DNA of 8,100 nucleotides from Candidatus Zixiibacteriota bacterium (GTDB lineage: Bacteria > Zixibacteria > MSB-5A5 > CAIYYT01): the NCBI GenBank assembly GCA_963205155.1, contig CAUJJY010000095.1, forward strand, positions 1-8,100. The letters run 5' to 3'. This document shows, piece after piece, positions 1 through 5,262 of this stretch. A program made the position numbers and the translations under genes. The notes below the pieces were generated by a model. It ran no database searches. It was not told the origin of the DNA and was given only the letters and a program-made list of their open reading frames with translations. The first letter of the stretch is position 1. Every line of letters starts with the position of its first letter.

Positions 1-381
1 GACTTGTTTACTTACGAAAAGGAAAAGGAATCGCTGGCGGCACTGGGGTTTGTTGTCGAGAGCTTCGGTCCGCGACAGGTTCAGATTGAGGCGGTGCCGG
101 CAGTTCTGGGTCGCAAGAATCCGGAGAATGTTTTCCGAGAGTTGCTGGATGATTTTTCCGATGTCAAGGGGGACGAGCAGAAGCGATTCCAGAAGAAGGC
201 GGCCTCATTTGCGTGCCGGGGTGCGATCATGTCGGGCGACCGGCTGACCGAACCGGCGATGAGAGCGCTCTTTGAGAATTTGATGACTTCTGAAAATCCC
301 TATGTCTGCCCGCATGGCCGGCCGACGATGATTCGCTTTTCCAAGCATGAACTCGACGTCAAATTCGGGCGAATTGGCTAA
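1..381 (+). CDS. mutL: DNA mismatch repair protein MutL, C-terminal fragment (5' end outside window)
   Basis: The reading frame is open from the first base, so this is the last 126 residues of a longer protein. It matches the C-terminal dimerisation domain of MutL, which couples MutS mismatch recognition to strand removal. Two motifs typical of endonuclease-type MutL/PMS2 are visible: ACR at fragment residues 71-73, followed by an I-M-x-G segment, and CPHGRPT at 103-109. The protein ends in FGRIG, matching the F-x-R end of that family. The metal-binding DQHA..E motif would lie upstream and cannot be checked. The stop codon lies inside the start region of miaA, so the two genes are almost certainly co-transcribed. 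Identity is firm. That it is an active nickase is inference from the two motifs. Confidence 0.93.
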   Translation, partial: DLFTYEKEKESLAALGFVVESFGPRQVQIEAVPAVLGRKNPENVFRELLDDFSDVKGDEQKRFQKKAASFACRGAIMSGDRLTEPAMRALFENLMTSENPYVCPHGRPTMIRFSKHELDVKFGRIG

Positions 382-1294
382 GCCGATTATTCCGGTACTG
401 GTGGGGCCGACTGCGGTGGGCAAGACGGCGGTCGCACTCGAACTTACTCGGCGTTTCAATCTGGAAATTGTCTCCTGTGATTCGCGGCAGATCTACAAGT
501 ACATGAATATCGGGACAGCCAAACCGACGACAGAGGAGCTTGGGGGGATTCCGTACCGGCTGATTGGCTACGTCGAACCGAACCGCAGCTATTCGTCGGC
601 ACTTTATCGGTCGGATGCGGTTGTTGAAATTGAGAGAATTCTGGAGTCCGGAAAGAAACCTCTTATTGTTGGCGGGACCGGGCTTTACCTGAAGGCACTG
701 ACGGTTGGATTCTTCGCAACGCCCGACAGCGATGCGTCATATCGAAAAGAACTTGAAGCGGTCGACACCAACGGGTTGTATAAGATGCTGATGGGAATTG
801 ACTTACAAGCAGCGGCGAGTATTCCGCCGAACAACCGTATCCGGGTGATCAGGGCGCTGGAAATCCACAAGCTGACTGGTCATACCAAGACGGAACTGTC
901 TGCTGGGGGCGAGTATCCGGAGCAAAAGTATCACTTTGCGATACTTGAACTAAATCGTTCGCGGGAAAAACTTTATCAATTTATAAATTTTAGGGTCGAT
1001 AAAATGATTGGGGATGGATTGATCTCCGAGGTAGAGCAGCTGCTTGAGCTTGGATACGGTCAATCGCCCGTTTTGAATCAGACAGTCGGTTACCGCGAGG
1101 TAATCGAGTATTTACAGGGTCAAATCAGCCTGGACGAATGTATCGGGCTGATTAAGCAGAAGACCCGAAATTACGCCAAGCGACAGATTACTTGGTTTCG
1201 CCCTGAACCTAATATCGTGAGAATTGACCTTGATAGCGAAACCGGAAGGGAAAAACTCGTCGGCGAACTTGACAAATTAAAACTTGACACGTAA
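347..1294 (+). CDS. miaA: tRNA dimethylallyltransferase MiaA
   Basis: MiaA transfers a dimethylallyl group from DMAPP to N6 of A37 in tRNAs that read UNN codons. The 315 residues are normal family length. Visible motifs in order are the P-loop GPTAVGKT (20-27), CDSRQIY (44-50), GGTGLYLKAL (109-118), PNNRIRVIRALEI (161-173), GYREV (248-252) and TRNYAKRQITWFR (273-285), the usual C-terminal signature. The stretch around residues 68-83 reads IPYRLIGYVEPNRSYS, where most family members have an HHLID-type sequence, a mild divergence. The ATG at 347 overlaps mutL by 35 nt and has no clear Shine-Dalgarno. A TTG at 374, overlapping the mutL stop region, would give a protein beginning just before AKPIIPV, equally compatible with the family. 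Translational coupling to mutL is likely either way. Function is firm; the start is uncertain. Confidence 0.95.
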   Translation: MNSTSNSGELAKPIIPVLVGPTAVGKTAVALELTRRFNLEIVSCDSRQIYKYMNIGTAKPTTEELGGIPYRLIGYVEPNRSYSSALYRSDAVVEIERILESGKKPLIVGGTGLYLKALTVGFFATPDSDASYRKELEAVDTNGLYKMLMGIDLQAAASIPPNNRIRVIRALEIHKLTGHTKTELSAGGEYPEQKYHFAILELNRSREKLYQFINFRVDKMIGDGLISEVEQLLELGYGQSPVLNQTVGYREVIEYLQGQISLDECIGLIKQKTRNYAKRQITWFRPEPNIVRIDLDSETGREKLVGELDKLKLDT

Positions 1295-1343
1295 ATATGC
1301 TAAGTCATATCTTCCAACGGTTTACGTTCTATTTAATTATATG

Positions 1344-1348
1344 GGAGG
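1344..1348 (+). promoter_or_regulatory. Ribosome binding site that sets the mltD-like start
   Basis: GGAGG lies 7 nt before the ATG at 1356. The frame stays open upstream to a TTG at 1284 (inside miaA) and an ATG at 1341. Neither has a comparable site, and both would bury the lipoprotein signal behind extra residues. The site therefore supports 1356. Confidence 0.75.
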
Positions 1349-1355
1349 GAACGGG

Positions 1356-3413
1356 ATGTTGCTTCGATTAAGTTGTCTCTTTGTTGCCGTCGTTCTCGCG
1401 GTAGCCGGATGTGCTTCGACAGTTCGCCAGGGCACAATGACAGTGTCGTCGAACGAACGCGCCGTCGCGAATACGGATAATCGCGCGGGCTACAATTCCG
1501 TGCCTTCCGATACCACTGTTTCCCTGCTCCAAGACGAAATGTATCTTCAGGCTCTCGACGAGCTGGCGTTAGCCGAGGAATACTATCAGTATGGTGCGCA
1601 AGCAAATGCGGCTGAACGCTGGAATGAAGCACAGTACAACTTCGAAAGATCGATCGCCATTCTTTCTGCGCTTGATATCGAGCCCGATGTCAATACCGAG
1701 TATGGACAGCGTTACACGAAGTTATTGGGAGACATTCGCTCCGAGTATAAACTGACTTTGCTTTATCTCGCGACGATTCCCGGGGAGACCTCGAGTTCGG
1801 CTTTTGTTGATCGATTTGAGGAGATCGACGACTTCGCGAAGTTGCGCGAAGAACGAGTGATCACAGATGTCGACAAGACAGAGACTTACGACATTCCGAT
1901 CGTCGTTAATGAAAAAGTAGAAAACTGCATTATCTATTTCCAGACCATTGCGCGCGACTTTTTCCAGTCGGCTTTGACGCGTTCGGGTAAGTACACGCCG
2001 ATTATGGCGCGGATACTTCAGGAAGAAGGTCTACCAACCGACCTCATTTATCTTCCACTAATTGAGTCTGGTTATAAGACAAATGCTTACTCCTGGGCGA
2101 AGGCGACTGGTCCCTGGCAGTTTATTAGTAGTACCGGCAAACACTATGGTTTGTATCGCAATTGGTGGTATGACGAGCGTCGCGATTTTGAGAGATCGAC
2201 GCGAGCTGCTGCTCGCTATCTGTCTTTCCTATACGGCCGTTATGGTGACTGGTACCTGGCGTTGTCCGCCTACAATGCCGGTGAAGGTAGGATTGATCGT
2301 GCTACCAAGAAAGAAAACACCAAGGACTACTGGCGGCTTAAGACAATAGCTCGCGAGACTCGCGATTACGTTCCGTTGTTCCTTGCAGCGACTATTATTG
2401 CCAAGAATCCAGAGAAGTATGGCTTTACGGCTTATTACGATGAGTGTCTGGACTATGAGACCGTCACGGTCGGCAAGTGTGTCGATTTGCGGCACGTCGC
2501 CAAGTCAATTGGCACCACGCATGAATATTTACAGCATTTGAATCCCGAGCTTCTGCGCAATATCACACCCCCGGGAATTGAATCCTATCGTCTGCGCATT
2601 CCCAAGAATACAGAGACAGCGTTCTGGGCATCGTACGACAGTTTCCAGGAACCGACCGTCGCGGGAGTTGAGAAGCACACAATCAAGCGCGGCGAGTCCT
2701 GGGCGAGCATTGCCAAGAAGTACGGAATTTCCTCAAAGGTACTGGCAGATGCCAATGGCAGTTCGACCAAGAGCAAGCTGATTGCCGGCAAGTCGCTAAT
2801 GATTCCGATCAAGAATTCCGAACTGGCGCGCGCAAGCAATTCAAATCGTAAGTCGTCGAGTGCTTCTTCCAAGACCAAAGCCAGCGCAAACGGAATCTAT
2901 ACGGTCAGAAAAGGTGACAACCTTTCCCAGATTGCTGAAGCTCACGGCACCACGGTGAATGACCTGCGGTCGCTGAATGGCATTGGTCCTTATGCCGATT
3001 TGCATCCAGGACAAAAGCTCAAGGTCAGTTCGAAAGCCCAGTCCAAGTCAACCAAGTCGTCCGGCAATAAGATCATGTCCTACAAAGTGAAGAAGGGCGA
3101 TACATTAGCGAAGATTGCGCAGAAGTATGGCACCAACACGCAAGAGATTGCCTCGATCAACGGAATTCATACGATTGATCATTTGCGAATTGGTCAGCTT
3201 ATCAATGTGCCGGCCAATCAGCCGGCGGCGAAAAGCAAGTCGACCAAGTCCAGCAAGGGCGGGGGAATATTGGTTTACGTGGTCAAAGCCGGCGACACGC
3301 TATGGGATATCGCCAAGAGCTTTGGTACGACGGTTGAGGACATTGTGACGCTGAACAAGCTGCCTTCGCGCAAAGTAAAGATCGGCGATAAGATAAAAGT
3401 TAAGCGCGGTTAG
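1356..3413 (+). CDS. mltD: MltD-like membrane-bound lytic murein transglycosylase lipoprotein with four LysM repeats
   Basis: This enzyme cleaves the MurNAc-GlcNAc bond of peptidoglycan to form 1,6-anhydro ends, and is probably anchored to the inner face of the outer membrane. From the ATG at 1356 it has 685 residues. A signal peptide ends in a lipobox (VAGC, Cys19), and Ala20 gives no inner-membrane retention signal. A helical, TPR-like region follows. The transglycosylase domain spans about 225-330: LPLIESGY with predicted catalytic Glu237, then GPWQFISSTGKHYGL, then AYNAGEG (305-311). A LysM-like stretch without a clear start lies at about 375-417, followed by clear LysM repeats from about 441, 515, 576 and 641, the last ending the protein. 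Ser/Lys-rich linkers separate the repeats. LysM binds glycan chains, which should hold the enzyme on the wall. It starts 61 nt after miaA and ends 13 nt before sppA. The symbol is by similarity of architecture. Confidence 0.92.
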   Translation: MLLRLSCLFVAVVLAVAGCASTVRQGTMTVSSNERAVANTDNRAGYNSVPSDTTVSLLQDEMYLQALDELALAEEYYQYGAQANAAERWNEAQYNFERSIAILSALDIEPDVNTEYGQRYTKLLGDIRSEYKLTLLYLATIPGETSSSAFVDRFEEIDDFAKLREERVITDVDKTETYDIPIVVNEKVENCIIYFQTIARDFFQSALTRSGKYTPIMARILQEEGLPTDLIYLPLIESGYKTNAYSWAKATGPWQFISSTGKHYGLYRNWWYDERRDFERSTRAAARYLSFLYGRYGDWYLALSAYNAGEGRIDRATKKENTKDYWRLKTIARETRDYVPLFLAATIIAKNPEKYGFTAYYDECLDYETVTVGKCVDLRHVAKSIGTTHEYLQHLNPELLRNITPPGIESYRLRIPKNTETAFWASYDSFQEPTVAGVEKHTIKRGESWASIAKKYGISSKVLADANGSSTKSKLIAGKSLMIPIKNSELARASNSNRKSSSASSKTKASANGIYTVRKGDNLSQIAEAHGTTVNDLRSLNGIGPYADLHPGQKLKVSSKAQSKSTKSSGNKIMSYKVKKGDTLAKIAQKYGTNTQEIASINGIHTIDHLRIGQLINVPANQPAAKSKSTKSSKGGGILVYVVKAGDTLWDIAKSFGTTVEDIVTLNKLPSRKVKIGDKIKVKRG

Positions 3414-3426
3414 AGAAACGAGCAGG

Positions 3427-4341
3427 ATGGCAAAGGCGCGGGACATAGTCATTGGAGTGATCATAGCAGGAAGCTTCCTCGTGTTTCTGGGCATGATCCT
3501 GCTGATGTTTTTCCTCGGCCGCAGCGGTGACGGCGGGGAATTTTCGTTTGGCTCTCTGGGCAGCAGCGTAGCGATCATCAATCTCTATGGCGTCATTGAT
3601 TCGCCGACGGAAATCGTACGGCAACTTGACCGTTGGGGCGATGACGAAAGCGTCAAGGCGATAGTCATCCATATCAACTCGCCCGGTGGCGGAGTAGCAG
3701 CATCGCAAGAGATCTATGAGAAAGTATTAAAGGTCAAGCGCGAGTCGGAGAAGCCGATTATTGCGTCGATGGAATCGGTCTGCGCCTCGGGCGGGTATTA
3801 TGTTGCCGCGGCCTGCGATCAGATTGTTGCGGATCCGGGGACTGTCACCGGGTCGATCGGCGTGATTTTTCAGTATCCGATAGTGGAAGAGATGTTTAAT
3901 AAGGTCGGCATCCAGTACCAAACGATAAAGTCGGGTGGTCGCAAGGATATCGGCTCGCCGTTCCGGAAGCCGACCGAAGCGGATTCAGCGGTATTTCAGG
4001 CGATTGTTGACGACACCTATCATCAGTTTGTGGATGTCATTGTTGCCAACCGCAATTTGCCGCGCGACGAGGTTCTGAGAATTGCCGACGGCTCGATTTA
4101 TTCCGGGCGGCAGGCGCAGCAGCTGGGACTGGTGGATTCGTTGGGGACATTTGAAGACGCTGTTGACTTGGCCGGGGAAATGTGCGGATTAGGCGAAGAT
4201 CCCGACCGAGTGCGGGAGATACCGCGCCGCAGCGGCAGTATTTTTGATTTGATTGAAGGGTTATTGCATTTAGATATCAGCGGATTGATAGATAAGAATC
4301 AAGGACTGATCTACCCGCAGCTTCGGTACATTTTCAACTGA
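3427..4341 (+). CDS. sppA: Signal peptide peptidase SppA, short (36K-type) form
   Basis: SppA is a membrane-bound serine protease that degrades signal peptides left in the membrane after secretion. The 304 residues match the short single-domain form rather than the doubled E. coli form. One N-terminal membrane segment (about 7-30) should place the catalytic domain outside the cytoplasm. NSPGGG (84-89) belongs to the substrate or oxyanion region. Ser121 in ASGGYY is the predicted nucleophile, and Lys173 in GGRKDIGSP the general base. The 52-residue spacing equals that of the B. subtilis Ser147/Lys199 pair as I recall it. GTVTGSIGVI (138-147) is also typical. The gene starts 13 nt after the mltD-like gene with only a weak ribosome site (GAGCAGG directly before the ATG), which fits co-transcription and coupling. 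No terminator is visible after it. Confidence 0.94.
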   Translation: MAKARDIVIGVIIAGSFLVFLGMILLMFFLGRSGDGGEFSFGSLGSSVAIINLYGVIDSPTEIVRQLDRWGDDESVKAIVIHINSPGGGVAASQEIYEKVLKVKRESEKPIIASMESVCASGGYYVAAACDQIVADPGTVTGSIGVIFQYPIVEEMFNKVGIQYQTIKSGGRKDIGSPFRKPTEADSAVFQAIVDDTYHQFVDVIVANRNLPRDEVLRIADGSIYSGRQAQQLGLVDSLGTFEDAVDLAGEMCGLGEDPDRVREIPRRSGSIFDLIEGLLHLDISGLIDKNQGLIYPQLRYIFN

Positions 4342-4433
4342 TCGGGTTGAGAGTCGGATAATCAGGGAGTGGAAGTAAATGATAATGGATAATGACAAAA
4401 GGTGTAGAAACCTCTGGAGGAGAGTGACCCGAC

Positions 4434-4727
4434 ATGACCAAAGCTGATCTGGTGGAACGTGTCGCCGAACGGACCGGCCTGACCCGCACTGATGTCGCGG
4501 TGGTCGTAGATTCGTTTCTGGATACGATTAAGAAGTCGATGGAGGAGATGCAGAACATTGAGATTCGCGGCTTCGGAACCTTCAAAATCAAGCTCCGCAA
4601 GGCGCGCAAGGCGAGAAACCCGCGCACAGGAGACGAGGTTCCGGTTCCTGATCGCAAAGTTCCGGTCTTCAAGCCGTCGAATGAGTTCAAGGATCTTATC
4701 ACAAAACTACCTCTGGAAGGCCAATAA
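4434..4727 (+). CDS. HU/IHF-family DNA-binding protein
   Basis: This is a small nucleoid-associated protein that dimerises and bends DNA. Its 97 residues are normal for the family. The N-terminal helices begin TKADLVERVAERTGLT. The family signature GFGTFKIKLRKARKARNP (46-63) follows, and the RNPRTG stretch (61-66) forms the DNA-inserting arm tip with the intercalating Pro63. The tail FKPSNEFKDLI is also typical. Sequence alone does not separate HU from IHF subunits, so no symbol is given. GGAGGAG at 4416-4422 precedes the ATG with slightly long spacing. The 92-nt gap after sppA is AT-rich and holds three GATAAT or GGATAAT copies, but no well-placed -35, so either read-through from sppA or a non-consensus promoter is possible. 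The stop lies 15 nt before an inverted repeat that may end its transcript. Confidence 0.94.
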   Translation: MTKADLVERVAERTGLTRTDVAVVVDSFLDTIKKSMEEMQNIEIRGFGTFKIKLRKARKARNPRTGDEVPVPDRKVPVFKPSNEFKDLITKLPLEGQ

Positions 4728-4733
4728 ATTTAC

Positions 4734-4761
4734 TTGCGCTGACAGACGGGATTGCTATATT
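4734..4761 (+). promoter_or_regulatory. Predicted promoter for the 30-codon basic protein gene
   Basis: A -35 TTGCGC (4734-4739), a 16-nt spacer and a -10 TATATT (4756-4761) preceded by TGC (extended -10) are visible just after the HU stop. Initiation would be near 4768, leaving a leader of about 34 nt before the ATG at 4802. The -10 lies inside the loop of the inverted repeat at 4742-4771. Confidence 0.5.
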
Positions 4762-4771
4762 GCCCGTCTGT
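4742..4771. repeat. 9-bp perfect inverted repeat between the HU gene and the small ORF
   Basis: ACAGACGGG (4742-4750) pairs with CCCGTCTGT (4763-4771) across a 12-nt loop. It could be the HU terminator, although only the weakly T-rich TTAGTTTCGTT follows, or an operator, because the loop contains the predicted -10 of the next gene. The pairing is certain and the role is open. Confidence 0.6.
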
Positions 4772-4801
4772 TAGTTTCGTTGATTGGTTTACGGAGGTTG
4801 A

Positions 4802-4894
4802 ATGCCGAGCGGCAAAAAGCGCAAACGCCAAAAGATTAAGACTCATAAGCGTAAGAAGAGAAGAAGACGCGATCGTCATAAAAAGAAGATCTAG
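4802..4894 (+). CDS. 30-residue, highly basic mS38/bS22-like (AURKAIP1/COX24-type) putative ribosomal protein
   Basis: The ORF encodes a 30-residue protein starting MPSGKKRKRQK and ending DRHKKKI, with Lys, Arg and His forming most of the chain and only two acidic or aliphatic breaks. Small proteins starting MPSGKKRKR and containing a THKRKKR core are, from memory, annotated in Bacteroidetes and relatives as AURKAIP1/COX24-domain proteins, kin of mitochondrial mS38 and mycobacterial bS22 on the small ribosomal subunit. Supporting a real gene are GGAGG at 4793-4797, an in-frame TGA directly before the ATG (4799-4801) that fixes the start, a predicted promoter upstream and a strong terminator six bases after the stop. 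Its expected role is rRNA binding near the decoding region. That role is transferred by family and not visible in the sequence. Confidence 0.85.
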   Translation: MPSGKKRKRQKIKTHKRKKRRRRDRHKKKI

Positions 4895-4899
4895 TGCCT

Positions 4900-4927
4900 A
4901 AAAGGACACGCGTGAGCGTGTCCTTTT
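4900..4927 (+). terminator. Strong intrinsic terminator after the 30-codon ORF
   Basis: AAAAGGACACGC (4900-4911) and GCGTGTCCTTTT (4916-4927) form a perfect 12-bp stem with a GTGA (GNRA-type) loop. The T-tract is the 3' arm itself, paired with the A-tract at the 5' arm, so it could work in both directions. It ends the mutL-to-small-ORF block. Confidence 0.85.
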
Positions 4928-5011
4928 GAGCATCGGGGCGGCTGTTTCTCTTAGAATTCCTCGTTACGTCTCCAGTTTGGTTCGCGGGAACACGGCTGGG
5001 CAGTGCCGACT

Positions 5012-5023
5012 TCGGCATGCCGA
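5012..5023. repeat. Perfect 12-bp palindrome TCGGCATGCCGA
   Basis: The palindrome lies midway between the terminator and the lipase promoter. A further TGCCGA at 5004-5009 can pair with its left half (5012-5017), so two alternative hairpins are possible. Its role is unknown. Confidence 0.4.
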
Positions 5024-5067
5024 GCGGTTTGTGCAAAAGGCAGACGGCAGACGGATTGTCGTCGGAT

Positions 5068-5079
5068 GACCGATCGGTC
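5068..5079. promoter_or_regulatory. Candidate operator: palindrome GACCGATCGGTC upstream of the lipase promoter
   Basis: This perfect 12-bp palindrome ends 16 nt before the predicted -35 and is centred about 56 bases before the expected start of transcription. That is a position often used by activators. No regulator gene is in the window, so function is inference from symmetry and position. Confidence 0.35.
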
Positions 5080-5095
5080 GTTGGACGAAATTGAA

Positions 5096-5123
5096 TTGAC
5101 AAAAAGGGTCTACATTATATATT
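5096..5123 (+). promoter_or_regulatory. Predicted promoter of the dockerin-lipase gene
   Basis: A consensus -35 TTGACA (5096-5101) and -10 TATATT (5118-5123) are separated by 16 nt in a locally AT-rich stretch right after a terminated operon. Initiation near 5130 would give a leader of about 130 nt. Confidence 0.65.
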
Positions 5124-5262
5124 TCTATCATACACAACGCCATATCCTGCTCGTTCTGGACTAAACTCAAATCGATGAGTCCAGGTCACCGCTCGTTCTG
5201 TTTTGGCGAATTGAAGCAAAACTGCAGACGACTCGAATCGGTTGATTTGAGAAGGAGGAGAC

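Larger units (their letters stand above)
4928..5262. other. Non-coding regulatory spacer and leader of the lipase gene
   Basis: I see no supportable gene on either strand in these 335 bases. The stretch holds two perfect 12-bp palindromes (5012-5023 and 5068-5079), a tandem GGCAGAC pair (5039-5052) and a promoter at 5096-5123. A leader of about 130 nt follows. In it GCTCGTTCTG occurs twice (5149-5158 and 5191-5200), and TGGACT (5157-5162) can pair with AGTCCA (5178-5183). No known riboswitch or tRNA fold was recognised. Confidence 0.6.

Noticed and set aside
1284..1314. Promoter from TTGACA at the end of miaA
   Set aside because: The only -10 candidates at 15-19 nt match poorly. Read-through from miaA is simpler.
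1284..1355. Longer N terminus for the mltD-like gene from TTG 1284 or ATG 1341
   Set aside because: It would hide the lipoprotein signal and lacks a ribosome site. GGAGG at 1344-1348 points to ATG 1356.
4342..4433. Promoter for HU based on three GATAAT copies
   Set aside because: No -35 stands at a proper distance from any of them, so the AT-rich composition alone is not enough.
4558..4839. 93-codon + strand frame overlapping HU and the small ORF
   Set aside because: It is out of frame with two well-supported genes and has no family features, so it is a shadow.
4836..5102. Minus-strand 88-codon frame across the terminator and spacer
   Set aside because: It runs through the terminator hairpin and the small ORF, with low-complexity basic composition and no ribosome site.
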